The notes under the pieces: model-generated
The model's input: the letters and a program-made list of their open reading frames with translations, nothing else
Database searches by the model: none
Told to the model about the DNA's origin: nothing
Made by a program: the position numbers and the translations under genes
NCBI RefSeq assembly: GCF_001307295.1
Contig: NZ_CP012700.1
Span: forward strand, 933,001-997,000
Direction of reading: 5' to 3'
Length of the DNA stretch: 64,000 bases
From: Sphingopyxis macrogoltabida
GTDB taxonomy: Bacteria; Pseudomonadota; Alphaproteobacteria; Sphingomonadales; Sphingomonadaceae
In this document: positions 52,056 through 61,027 of the stretch, in pieces
Position numbering within the stretch: position 1 is the first letter of the stretch
How the letters are laid out: the number at the start of each line of letters is the position of its first letter

Positions 52056-53813
52056 ATGCGCCTGTTCTGGATGCCGGTACCGCCCGCATTGACGAACGCC
52101 GTGCGGGCCTGCCGGGGCCACTTCATGCTCGCTGCCGCTTTCAGCGCGCTGATCAATATTCTCTACCTCGCTCCGACCATTTACATGATGCAGGTCTACG
52201 ACCGGGTGGTCCCGACGAACGGCGTCCTGACCCTCGTCTTCATCACCCTCGTCGTCGGGGCTGCGATCGCGACCCTGTCGGCGCTCGACGCGGTCCGCGC
52301 CCGGTTGATGATGCGCGCTTCGCTGCGCCTCAACCGCCTGCTGTCGGGCGATATCCTCGACCGCCTGCTCGCGCGGAGCCGGGCGAAGCCCGGCGATCCC
52401 TCGACCCAGCAGGCGATGCGCGAGTTCGACACGCTGCGCCAGACGCTGGGCGGTCAGGCGGCGACGGCCCTGTTCGACGTGCCATGGACGCCGCTTTACC
52501 TGTTTGTCGCCTTTCTGATCCACCCGATGCTGGGGGGATTGGTGCTCGGGGCCGGCGCGATCCTCATCGCGCTGGCGATCACCAACGAACGGGGCAGCAA
52601 GGCCAAGGCGGAGCAAGCGCACCAGGCCAATGCGCGCGCCTATGAAGCGCATGAGGCGACGCTGCGCAAGGCCGAGGTGGTGCGGGCGCTCGGCATGCGC
52701 CGCGCGATGGTGGCGCGCCATATCCGGCAGCGCAGCGCCGGGCTCGATGCGAGCGCTGACCTCCAGTTTTCCGGCAGCCGTTACAATTCGCTCGTCAAGT
52801 TCGTGCGCATGTTCATGCAGTCCTTCGCCTTGGGGGTCGGTGCCTGGCTCGCGATTCACGGCCAGATCTCGGTCGGCGCGATCATCGCTGCCTCGGTCCT
52901 GCTGAGCCGCGCGCTGCAACCGATCGAACAGCTCGTCGGCGCCTGGCCTAGCATCGTCCAGTCGCGCCAGGCGCTGCAAACGCTGGACCGCTTGTTCACA
53001 AACGCGCCCTCTGCGCCCGAAGCGCGCACGACCTTGCCCGATCCCGAAGGCTTTGTGGAACTGGACCGGGTGGTTGTCCGCAACGCCGAGGGCAGCGCCA
53101 TCCTGCTCAAGAATGTTTCGCTGAAACTGGCGCCGGGCGAAGTGCTCGGCGTCATCGGGCCGTCGGGCGCGGGCAAGACCACCTTGGCGCGCGTCGCCGC
53201 CGGCGCCCTGCCGCCCGACTTCGGTGAGATCCGCATCGACGATGCCAGCACCGCCGACTGGGATCCCGAAGCCCTTGCCCGGCATATCGGCTATCTGCCG
53301 CAGGATTGCGCGTTGCTGCCCGGAACGGTCAGCGAGAATATCTCGCGCTTTGCCGGCGCGCGCGGCGTCGAGCAGCCGGTCATCGATACAGAGGTCGTCA
53401 AGGCGGCGCGCATGGCCGGAGTCCATGAGCTGATTCTGCGCCTGCCCAATGGCTATGATACCTGTATCGAGGGCGGCGGGCACCGGCTTTCGGCGGGACA
53501 GGCGCAGCGGGTCGCGCTCGCTCGCGCCCTCTACGGCAGCCCGCGCATCCTGATCCTCGACGAACCCAATTCGGCGCTCGACAGCGATGGCGAGGAAGCC
53601 CTGTCGCGGGCGATCGCCGCCGCCAAGATGCAGGGCGCCGCCATCATGATCGTCGCGCATCGCGCCGCCGTCCTCGCCAATGCCGAAAGGCTGGCGGTGC
53701 TGACCGGAGGCGAGATCGTGGGCGTCGGGCCGCGGGGCGAAATCTTCGCCGCGCTGCAAAAATCGGCGCCACCGCCGAATGTCGTTCCGATCAACGAGGG
53801 GGTACGGCCGTGA
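52056..53813 (+). CDS. type I secretion ABC transporter (PrtD-like permease/ATPase)
   Basis: A 585-residue half-transporter with an N-terminal membrane domain (segments near residues 25-80, 140-180, 250-300) and a C-terminal ATPase: Walker A GPSGAGKTTLARV near residue 367, signature LSAGQAQRVALARALYG, Walker B ILILDEPNSALD. It has no C39 peptidase domain, as in the PrtD/AprD group that exports RTX proteins without N-terminal cleavage. It lies just downstream of the RTX peroxidase, its likely substrate, and overlaps the adaptor gene by GTGA. The outer-membrane TolC partner is not in the window. Confidence 0.94.
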   Translation: MRLFWMPVPPALTNAVRACRGHFMLAAAFSALINILYLAPTIYMMQVYDRVVPTNGVLTLVFITLVVGAAIATLSALDAVRARLMMRASLRLNRLLSGDILDRLLARSRAKPGDPSTQQAMREFDTLRQTLGGQAATALFDVPWTPLYLFVAFLIHPMLGGLVLGAGAILIALAITNERGSKAKAEQAHQANARAYEAHEATLRKAEVVRALGMRRAMVARHIRQRSAGLDASADLQFSGSRYNSLVKFVRMFMQSFALGVGAWLAIHGQISVGAIIAASVLLSRALQPIEQLVGAWPSIVQSRQALQTLDRLFTNAPSAPEARTTLPDPEGFVELDRVVVRNAEGSAILLKNVSLKLAPGEVLGVIGPSGAGKTTLARVAAGALPPDFGEIRIDDASTADWDPEALARHIGYLPQDCALLPGTVSENISRFAGARGVEQPVIDTEVVKAARMAGVHELILRLPNGYDTCIEGGGHRLSAGQAQRVALARALYGSPRILILDEPNSALDSDGEEALSRAIAAAKMQGAAIMIVAHRAAVLANAERLAVLTGGEIVGVGPRGEIFAALQKSAPPPNVVPINEGVRP

Positions 53814-55168
53814 ACGAAGCATTGTGGACATCGCCGGTCGCGGCGGATGCGATTGATAACGACAGCAGCGACAAGCCGCATCGCGAATTGCGGCTCGGCG
53901 CTGCCATCGTGGCCGTGTTTTTCATTGGCTTGCTGGGGTGGGCAGCCGCCACGCCGCTCGATGCCGCGGCATCGGCGCAAGGCTTTGTCGCGGTTTCGGG
54001 AAATCGCCAGGCGGTCCAGCACCGTGACGGAGGCATCGTCACCGCACTCCATGTCGTTGAGGGACAGTTGGTCGCCAAAGGTGAACCGCTGCTCAAAATA
54101 TCGGCCTCCGAACTGATCGCCACCGAACGCGGCATGACCGGCGAGGTCGTCGCCCTGCTGGCGCAGCGCGCGCGGCTGGTCGCCGAACAGAACGGGTTGT
54201 CGAGGGTCGCCGAGCCCGCCGAATTCGCGTCCTTTGCGCCCGCCGACCGGGTGCTCGCTGCAGAGGCCTTGCGCGGCCAGCGCCGGTTGTTCGAAGCGCG
54301 GCGGGGCTCGCTCCAGACCGAGCGCGGGGTGCTCGGCCAGCGGATGCGCCAGCATGCGGAGCAGATAAACGGCTATGCCCATCAGATGCGCTCGAACAAG
54401 GAGCAGCAACGGCTGATCGGCGAAGAACTCGACGGGATGCGCACGCTGCTGCCCAAGGGCTTCGTCTCGATCAATCGGGTCCGCGCGATGGAGCGTGACG
54501 CGGCGGCGCTCGACGGCAGTTATGGCGCCTATCGCGCCGACATTGCCCGCTCTTCGGAAGCAATCGGCGAAGCGCGGATGCAGGTCGTCGCGCTCGACAG
54601 GCAGATGATGGAGGAGGTCGCGACGCAGATGCGCGACGGACAGATCCGTCTCGACGAATTGCAACCCAAGCTGGTTGCGTTGCGCGAGCAGCTCGCGCGA
54701 TCGACGGTCAGGGCCCCCGCCAGCGGCCGCGTCGTCGGTCTCAAGATCTTCACGGTCGGCGGGGTGGTCACGCCGGGCGAGACGTTGATGGAAATCGTCC
54801 CGCAAGATCGCATGCTGGTCATTGAGGGGAAGGCCTTGCCCACCGACGCGGACGATCTGGCGCCGGGAATGACGACGCAGATTCGCTTTACCGCGCTTCA
54901 GGAACGCAATCTGCCGATCCTTGTCGGCAAGATTTCAAAAGTGTCGGCCGACAGTTTCGAGGACGAACGGACCGGAATGCGCTTTTTCAACATCCAATTG
55001 CTCGTCCCGCCCAGCGAGCTGGCAAAGCTGCGGCAGGTCCGCCGGGACGGCGGGCTGCGTGCCGGCCTGCCGGTCGACATCATGATCCCGCTGCGCAAGC
55101 GGACTGCGCTCGCCTATCTCGTCGAACCGCTCGGCCAGACCTTGTGGATGGCAGGCCGGGAGAATTGA
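53810..55168 (+). CDS. HlyD-family type I secretion adaptor
   Basis: A 452-residue membrane fusion protein. One transmembrane helix (LGAAIVAVFFIGLLGWAAAT, about residues 24-43), a biotinyl-lipoyl half-motif (VQHRDGGIVTALHVVEGQLV), a periplasmic coiled coil at about residues 100-290, the second lipoyl half (STVRAPASGRVVGLKIFTVG) and a beta-barrel domain ending VEPLGQTLW. It starts at GTG 53810, overlapping the transporter stop. It should link the ABC protein to a TolC-type channel encoded elsewhere. Confidence 0.94.
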   Translation: MNEALWTSPVAADAIDNDSSDKPHRELRLGAAIVAVFFIGLLGWAAATPLDAAASAQGFVAVSGNRQAVQHRDGGIVTALHVVEGQLVAKGEPLLKISASELIATERGMTGEVVALLAQRARLVAEQNGLSRVAEPAEFASFAPADRVLAAEALRGQRRLFEARRGSLQTERGVLGQRMRQHAEQINGYAHQMRSNKEQQRLIGEELDGMRTLLPKGFVSINRVRAMERDAAALDGSYGAYRADIARSSEAIGEARMQVVALDRQMMEEVATQMRDGQIRLDELQPKLVALREQLARSTVRAPASGRVVGLKIFTVGGVVTPGETLMEIVPQDRMLVIEGKALPTDADDLAPGMTTQIRFTALQERNLPILVGKISKVSADSFEDERTGMRFFNIQLLVPPSELAKLRQVRRDGGLRAGLPVDIMIPLRKRTALAYLVEPLGQTLWMAGREN

Positions 55169-55186
55169 TGTCGTCGAATTGACGCC

Positions 55187-56545
55187 TCAGCCGCGGATTG
55201 CAGCAATCGTCGTGACGAACGGACGACGCGCCAGCGACATCAGGACCGCCGCGACGATCCATGCCGGCAGGCCGACGAGGACCATAGCGGTCAGCAGCCC
55301 CCGATCGGGATCGAGCAGGCCCGACATCGCGCCGACGATCATCGGGGCGAGGCCGGTCGCTATCGCGCCGGAGATGCCCAGCAACGACAGCAGGCGCGAG
55401 CGCAGGTGGGGCGGTGACAGTTGCTGCAAGACGCCGGGCATCAACGCGCCCGTCGCGAGCAGGAGTGCGACCTGGACGCCGACCGCGGCATAGATTTGCC
55501 ACGGCTGCCAGGCGAACAGGATGAACAAGGTCGGCAGGCTGGCGACCGTCAGATAGAAGCGGGCTGTCCGCAGGGGCTTGAGGTCGGCGTCGCCGCGCAG
55601 CAGCTTGATGCCGATCGGCGCCATGATCAGGCCGGCGATCGAGCCCACCCCCATCGCGAGTCCGAGCTGGACGCCGACCGACGCCGCATCGATCCCGTCG
55701 AAGGCACGCGGCATCGCGACGGGCAACCAGGCGCCCACCGCGCCAAGCGGGAGGCTGTAGGCAAAGATGGCGCCATATATGGACGCGATCGCACGCCAGT
55801 GTTCGCGTAGGAAAGGCAGGATATGGTTCAGGGCGGGTTCGCCCTCCACAGCGACGCGGCCCGAATTGCTCGTCATCCGGATCGTCGTCAGCAGCAGGAC
55901 AAAGAGCGGGCCGGGCGCGGCGACAAGGATCAGCGCGACCCGCCAGCTATCCATGCTGGCAAAGAATGCCGGCAGGGAGCCGTGGTTTGCCTCGAGCAGA
56001 TTCAGCGTCACGCCGCCAAGCGCCAGACCCAAGGCAGCGCCGAGCAGGGCGACGGCGAAGAAGATGAAATTCGCGGTGTTGCGCTGCCGTTCCGGGAACA
56101 GGTCAGGCAGCATCGAGAAGATAACCGGCGTCAGCGCCGCTTCGCCGATCGCGATCCCGGCGGCGGCTGCGAAGATGCCGGTAAAGCTGGTCTGGAAGGC
56201 GCAGGCGGCGGTCGAGATCGACCAGACCATGATGCAGCACCCCAGCACCAGCCGGCGGCCGAAGCGATCGGAAAGCCAGCCGATCGGATAAGCGGCGAGG
56301 CTGGCGAAGAAGGCGAAGCCTAGGCCCTGCAACATACCGAGTTGCAGGTCGCTGATGCCGAGGTCGCGCTGCAATGACGGCGCGATCAGGTTGATGATCT
56401 GCCTGTCGACAAAGGCGAACAGCGTGGTGCCGATCAGGATCGCGAGGGCATACCACGCCGACGCGGGAGCTTTCGCCCCCGCACCGGCCGCATGATCGCC
56501 GGCCTCTGTGGCGGCGGCTATTCCGGGATGTGCCAATCCGGTCAT
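55187..56545 (-). CDS. MFS transporter
   Basis: A 452-residue 12-helix major facilitator. LFAFVDRQIINLIAPSLQRD in helix 1, the loop 2-3 motif GWLSDRFGRRLVLG and the symmetric loop 8-9 region are clear. It resembles the spinster-like/ACS-type MFS proteins often found with TonB receptors in sphingomonads. Substrate probably a small organic compound or peptide released by the peptidases encoded upstream. Last gene of the minus-strand locus; convergent with the HlyD gene, ending 18 bp from it. Confidence 0.88.
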   Translation of the reverse strand: MTGLAHPGIAAATEAGDHAAGAGAKAPASAWYALAILIGTTLFAFVDRQIINLIAPSLQRDLGISDLQLGMLQGLGFAFFASLAAYPIGWLSDRFGRRLVLGCCIMVWSISTAACAFQTSFTGIFAAAAGIAIGEAALTPVIFSMLPDLFPERQRNTANFIFFAVALLGAALGLALGGVTLNLLEANHGSLPAFFASMDSWRVALILVAAPGPLFVLLLTTIRMTSNSGRVAVEGEPALNHILPFLREHWRAIASIYGAIFAYSLPLGAVGAWLPVAMPRAFDGIDAASVGVQLGLAMGVGSIAGLIMAPIGIKLLRGDADLKPLRTARFYLTVASLPTLFILFAWQPWQIYAAVGVQVALLLATGALMPGVLQQLSPPHLRSRLLSLLGISGAIATGLAPMIVGAMSGLLDPDRGLLTAMVLVGLPAWIVAAVLMSLARRPFVTTIAAIRG

Positions 56546-56682
56546 GACCGGAACTCGTTCTGCGTTCCCGAATCGCTCGCCGCCTCGTGCATGCCTTCGC
56601 CTTCCTCATCGTCTGTGCCGGCCTAGCAGATGCAGCGGGTCCGTGTGGCCGGGGAACCGATGCCGAATGGCATTATCCTTGT

Positions 56683-58812
56683 TCAGAATCGTCCGCTCGC
56701 GCTGATCCCGATCACGCGCGGGCGCTGCTCGACATTTTCCGAAAAGAGCGCGAAGGGGCCGGTGATGATCGGCGCATTCTCGTCGAACAGGTTGTTCGCG
56801 AATAAGGCGACCTCGACCGGCCCCGCCGCCACGCCGATGCGCAGGTTGACGATATCGCGGCGCGGCCGTTCGATGATCGGCGTCGGCTGGTTGCGCAGGG
56901 TGAACTGGCCCTTGCCCGCGTGCTGGTAATCGATGCGGAAGATGCCGGTGACATTGCCCGAAAGCTGGGGACGATAATCGAACGATGCCGACCAGCTGTT
57001 GCGCACCGCCGCGTCGACCGGGTCGCCAGGCGCTTTGTCGGCGGTCGCCTGGTCGAACTTCAGATTGTTCCAGCCATAGGTCGCGGTGAGCGTCAGCTCC
57101 CGGACCGGCCGTACGGTAGCGGAAAGATCGACGCCCCAGCCCGACACATGCCCTGAATTGTTGACGATGAGGAGCACGCCGCCGGGAGCGAAATTGTTCG
57201 ACTGCACGTCCGACCATGTGCTGCGATAGACGCTGGCGTCGAGGATCAGCTTGTTCCCGAACAGCTGGTGCTTGGTGCCCAGCTCATAGGTCCAGATCTT
57301 GTCGGGCTCGAATGACGGGGGAACGTCGATGATGCCGCCGCCAGCCGAGGTCTGGTTGAAACCGCCGCTGCGGAACCCCTTGGCGACATTGGCATAGATC
57401 ATCGAGTCCGGCGTGAATTCATAGCTGACGTTGACGCGCGGATTGACCGTCTCGAACGTCGCGTCGCCGGTATCGGTCGTCGTGAGGCCGAAGTTGGTGC
57501 TGCGGACATTGCGCTGCTTGTGCTCGCGATAATAGCGCACGCCGACGATCGCTTTCAGTTGCGGCGTAAAGGCGTAATTGGCTTCCCCATAGAGGGTGAA
57601 GGCCTTGTTCTCGCGAAAATCGTCGCTGGCGATGATCGCAAAGGGGAGCGCGCCCGGCGCGTTGAAGGTCCCGCCATATTGGTGGATGTTCGTGCTGTTG
57701 TACGACGCCCCGACCTGCCAGCCGAGCGGGCCGTCGCTCTGCGACGCCAGCCGCACTTCGCTGTTGAAAATTTCATAGTCGGTCGCCGCGGCGATCCCGA
57801 TCTGATCGATGAAGCCGGGCGGCAGGCCGAACACGCCGACCAGCGCCGGCACGAACGCGTCCGAAAGGTCGAATTGCGTCACATTGCGCCGGTCGATCCA
57901 GCTTGCCGACGTCGTGAGTTCGGCGAAATCGAGATCATAGCCGATCTTGCCCTGAACGAGCGTGTAGCGATCACGCAGCGGCGACGGGAGGACGGCGCTT
58001 GTCCGGTAATTTATGCCATTGTCCTGATTGTCCTGATCGATTTTTTGGTAGAGGCCCAGCAGCGACAGCGAGAAACGGTCGTTCGGCTGCAACAGGAAGC
58101 TGCCGCGCACTGTGTAGATATCCGCCGAATTGACGTTGTTCTCGCCGGTCGCGACATTGTCGATGAAGCCGCCGATGCGTTCGTAACCGGCGACAAGGCG
58201 GATGGCCGCGACATCGGTGGTGAGCGGCAGGTTGAGGACGCCAACCGCCTTGTAATTGTCCGCGCCGTAACGCGTCGTCGAATATTCGCCGTTGAACGAC
58301 CCGCTCACCGCGTCGAGCCGCGGAGCGGCCGGAATGTAACGTATCGTGCCGCCCATCGAGCCCTGTCCGTATAGCGTTGCTTGCGGGCCGCGGAGCACCT
58401 CTACGCGTTCGAGGTCGAGCATGCGGACGTTGAACCCGTCGCTGATCGAATCGAGCGCGAGCGGGGTTTCGTCGAAATAGACGCCGACCGTCGACGAGCC
58501 GATGGTGGTCGCAATGCCGCGGAGCTGGACGGTCGAGCGGCCAGCGCCGGTTTCATAGGTCGAAAAGCCCGGGACCGAATATTGCAGGTCCTTGAGGTCG
58601 GTCGTCCCGCGCGCCGCAAGCTCGTCGCCGCTCACCGCGCTCACTGACAGGGGAACGTCCTGCAGCCGCTGCTTGTAACGCTGCGCGGTGACGATGATGT
58701 CGCCCGGCAGGCTGTCGGTGCTTTCGGCGGCGCCGCCGGCGGTGTCCTGTGCATGGGCGGCTACCGGAAGCATTGCGGTGCCGGCCATTAAGGCGGCGAT
58801 CCATCTGGTCAT
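56683..58812 (-). CDS. TonB-dependent receptor
   Basis: A 709-residue outer-membrane receptor. Signal peptide MTRWIAALMAGTAMLPVAAHA, a TonB-box-like IIVTAQRY at about residue 40, plug domain (LQDVPLSVSAVSGDELAARG, RVEVLRGPQATLYGQGSMGG) and a 22-strand-type barrel ending VIGISASGRF with the terminal Phe. Its 140-bp upstream region carries a 36-bp sequence shared with the DUF885 promoter region. Likely imports a peptide or other small nutrient for the two peptidases; a siderophore is an alternative. Confidence 0.93.
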   Translation of the reverse strand: MTRWIAALMAGTAMLPVAAHAQDTAGGAAESTDSLPGDIIVTAQRYKQRLQDVPLSVSAVSGDELAARGTTDLKDLQYSVPGFSTYETGAGRSTVQLRGIATTIGSSTVGVYFDETPLALDSISDGFNVRMLDLERVEVLRGPQATLYGQGSMGGTIRYIPAAPRLDAVSGSFNGEYSTTRYGADNYKAVGVLNLPLTTDVAAIRLVAGYERIGGFIDNVATGENNVNSADIYTVRGSFLLQPNDRFSLSLLGLYQKIDQDNQDNGINYRTSAVLPSPLRDRYTLVQGKIGYDLDFAELTTSASWIDRRNVTQFDLSDAFVPALVGVFGLPPGFIDQIGIAAATDYEIFNSEVRLASQSDGPLGWQVGASYNSTNIHQYGGTFNAPGALPFAIIASDDFRENKAFTLYGEANYAFTPQLKAIVGVRYYREHKQRNVRSTNFGLTTTDTGDATFETVNPRVNVSYEFTPDSMIYANVAKGFRSGGFNQTSAGGGIIDVPPSFEPDKIWTYELGTKHQLFGNKLILDASVYRSTWSDVQSNNFAPGGVLLIVNNSGHVSGWGVDLSATVRPVRELTLTATYGWNNLKFDQATADKAPGDPVDAAVRNSWSASFDYRPQLSGNVTGIFRIDYQHAGKGQFTLRNQPTPIIERPRRDIVNLRIGVAAGPVEVALFANNLFDENAPIITGPFALFSENVEQRPRVIGISASGRF

Positions 58813-58897
58813 AAATATTCCCCATTTTTTCTGTCATTATCGAACGGCCCGATCCCCGGGGTTCTTGGTCGCAAGCTAATCTTCGACCGCTTCCAGC

Positions 58898-58933
58898 GCT
58901 TAGCCGAACGTACGAAACTGTTCGGACATCGTC
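58898..58933 (+). promoter_or_regulatory. candidate operator, copy at the receptor gene
   Basis: GCTTAGC-N4-CGTACGAAACTGTT-N5-ATCGTC, 86-121 bp before the receptor ATG on the minus strand. It matches 62779-62814 at 28 of 36 positions with identical spacing. GCTAAGC on the minus strand could be part of a promoter -10 region, with the rest just upstream. Confidence 0.6.
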
Positions 58934-58952
58934 TGAATCAGCGCGTGTCGGG

Positions 58953-61010
58953 TTAGTCGTCGAGCCCCAGCTGGTGGGCGAAGAAAGCGAGGTTATCAGC
59001 GGACATGCGAACCTTCTGTGCCTTGCCGACCGATCCGTGCCCGGCGTCGGCGCGGACGCGGAGCAGGATCGGCAGGTCGCCGGTCGAGGCCTGTTGTACG
59101 CGCGCCGCGAATTTGCGCCCGTGCCAGGGCGGGCAGCGGGGGTCGTTCGCGCCGCAGTCGATCAGCATCGCCGGGTAGGCGAGGCCATCGCGGACATTCT
59201 GGTATGGCGACCAGCGATGGATGGCCTCCGCCATCTCCGGATCGGCGGGATCGCCATAATCGAGCGAGGAGACCATCGTGACCGGGTCGCGCACGCGGGC
59301 GAGGACGTCGGTGATCGGGACGACCGGGATGCTGGCGCGATAGAGGTCGGGACGCTGCACCGCGACCGCAGACGCCATGACGCCGCCGTTCGAACCGCCG
59401 GTGACGCCGAGCCTTTCGGGCGCGGTGATGCCGCGCACAATCAGATCCTCGGCGATCGCGTGAACGTCGTTGAAGCTGTTCTGCTTAAGCTTCATCCGTC
59501 CCTGTTCGAACCACGGCGTGCCATGCTCGCCGCCGCCGCGCAGATGCGCAAGCGCGACGACGCCGCCGGCTTCAATCCACGCCGCCCACTGGGTCCCGAG
59601 CCAGCCCGGCGCCACCGTCACATTGAAGCCGCCATAGCCGGTGATCACCGTCGGTTGCGGTTTGGTGCGGTCGAGATCCGATCGCGCCACGACATGATAA
59701 AGCACGCGTGCGCCATCGGCGCTGCGGCAATCGAGGTCGCAGATCTGCACATCGAGCCGGTGTTTCGGCTCGCCGAGCTTGCGGGTTTCGCGCGTCGCGA
59801 GGTTCGCGCCGTAGAGCGCCGGTGCTTGATCGAAGGCGGAGAAGACGAAAAGGATTTCCCCATCCGCGGCGCGCGCGATCGGGTCGAGCATCGTTGGCAG
59901 CACCATGTTGGCGCCGAAGCTGTTGACCATGCCGCGGCCGGGCAGGGCGATCTCGCCCTCGAAGCCGCCATTCTTGCCGATCACGCGGAGGCGCGAATAG
60001 GTGTCGATCCATTCGAGTAGAACGGCGCGGCCGCCCGTTACCAGCACGAAGGCCAGCACATTATCCGAGGCCGGGACGATCTCGATCCAGGTGTCGCGGT
60101 CGGCCGGGGTCGCGAGCGGGATCGCGACGAGCCGGCCGCGCGGGGCGCCGGCGTCGGTGATGGCAAGGAAATGGTCGCCGAGGATATCGCCGCGGAAGAT
60201 ACCGGGGACACCCTTCAGAAAGGGCTGCCAACCCGCGTCACCCTGCGTATCGAGGATATAGTCGAGCCGCGGCGCGAGATGGTCGAGCGCCAGCACGATA
60301 TGACGGCGGTCGGCGCACAGGATCGGCCGCGCGACGGGGTGGTCGAGGACGACATCCTCGGCCGGCGCTTCCGACGGCGAGTTTAGCAAGAGGCGCCGGA
60401 GCGCCGGTTCGCCGGCGAGCGCGGCATCGAGCGCGAGATAGAGGAAGCCGCTGCCGTCGGGCAGCCATGCGAAATTCTGCGGTTTGCGGTGCGGCAGACC
60501 GTCGACGATTGTCGCGCCGGTGTCGATGTCGATGACGCGGATATCGGGCTCTTCGCGGCCGCCCGCTGTCCACGCGAAGATCGCTTTGCGGCCGTCGGGC
60601 GAGGGGTGAAACCCGGCGAGGTGCAGCGGTTCGCCGGACCGCATCGCGTTGAGATCGACGATGCGCCGGCCGGGTTCGCCGGGCCCTGCGCTGACCTCGA
60701 CCACCGCGAGATCTTGATCCTCGGGCACATGGCGCCGGAACCAGCGCCCGCCCGCGAACATCGGGACCGTCACGTCGTCGGTTTCGCCGATCGCCTGCAG
60801 CCGATCCGTAAAGGCCCCCGACGCAGGCAGCGCGGCGAGATGCGCCTGCGCATACTCGTCCTGCGCGCGTTGCCACGTTGCCACCACAGGGTCGGCGTCT
60901 TCCTCGAGCCAGCGGAACGGATCGTCATAGCGTACGCCGCCGAATTCGACGGTCTCGGGGCGGCTCTCGGTCGCGGGATAGGCGGGATGCGTGGAAAGAA
61001 TATCTGTCAT
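58953..61010 (-). CDS. S9A-type prolyl oligopeptidase
   Basis: A 685-residue serine peptidase. The N-terminal beta-propeller starts VRYDDPFRWLEEDADPVVATW, a prolyl oligopeptidase hallmark. The catalytic Ser is in GVTGGSNGGVMASA, the Asp in LIDCGANDPRCPPWHGRKFA and the His in RADAGHGSVGKA. It would cleave after proline in short peptides. No signal peptide, so cytoplasmic. ATG 61010 has GGAG nine bases upstream; ATG 61031, which overlaps the DUF885 stop as ATGA, is the alternative. Substrate is presumably what the receptor and MFS protein import. Confidence 0.92.
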   Translation of the reverse strand: MTDILSTHPAYPATESRPETVEFGGVRYDDPFRWLEEDADPVVATWQRAQDEYAQAHLAALPASGAFTDRLQAIGETDDVTVPMFAGGRWFRRHVPEDQDLAVVEVSAGPGEPGRRIVDLNAMRSGEPLHLAGFHPSPDGRKAIFAWTAGGREEPDIRVIDIDTGATIVDGLPHRKPQNFAWLPDGSGFLYLALDAALAGEPALRRLLLNSPSEAPAEDVVLDHPVARPILCADRRHIVLALDHLAPRLDYILDTQGDAGWQPFLKGVPGIFRGDILGDHFLAITDAGAPRGRLVAIPLATPADRDTWIEIVPASDNVLAFVLVTGGRAVLLEWIDTYSRLRVIGKNGGFEGEIALPGRGMVNSFGANMVLPTMLDPIARAADGEILFVFSAFDQAPALYGANLATRETRKLGEPKHRLDVQICDLDCRSADGARVLYHVVARSDLDRTKPQPTVITGYGGFNVTVAPGWLGTQWAAWIEAGGVVALAHLRGGGEHGTPWFEQGRMKLKQNSFNDVHAIAEDLIVRGITAPERLGVTGGSNGGVMASAVAVQRPDLYRASIPVVPITDVLARVRDPVTMVSSLDYGDPADPEMAEAIHRWSPYQNVRDGLAYPAMLIDCGANDPRCPPWHGRKFAARVQQASTGDLPILLRVRADAGHGSVGKAQKVRMSADNLAFFAHQLGLDD

Positions 61011-61027
61011 GTTGCTCGCTCCGTCGC

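Noticed and set aside
42545..55170. A search for an attachment-site duplicate of the tRNA-Phe 3' end
   Set aside because: No second copy of the T-arm/acceptor sequence and no integrase gene was seen within the window.
56546..56682. A third copy of the candidate operator before the MFS gene
   Set aside because: Only an ATCGTCTG fragment matches; the CGTAC and AAACTGTT parts are missing.
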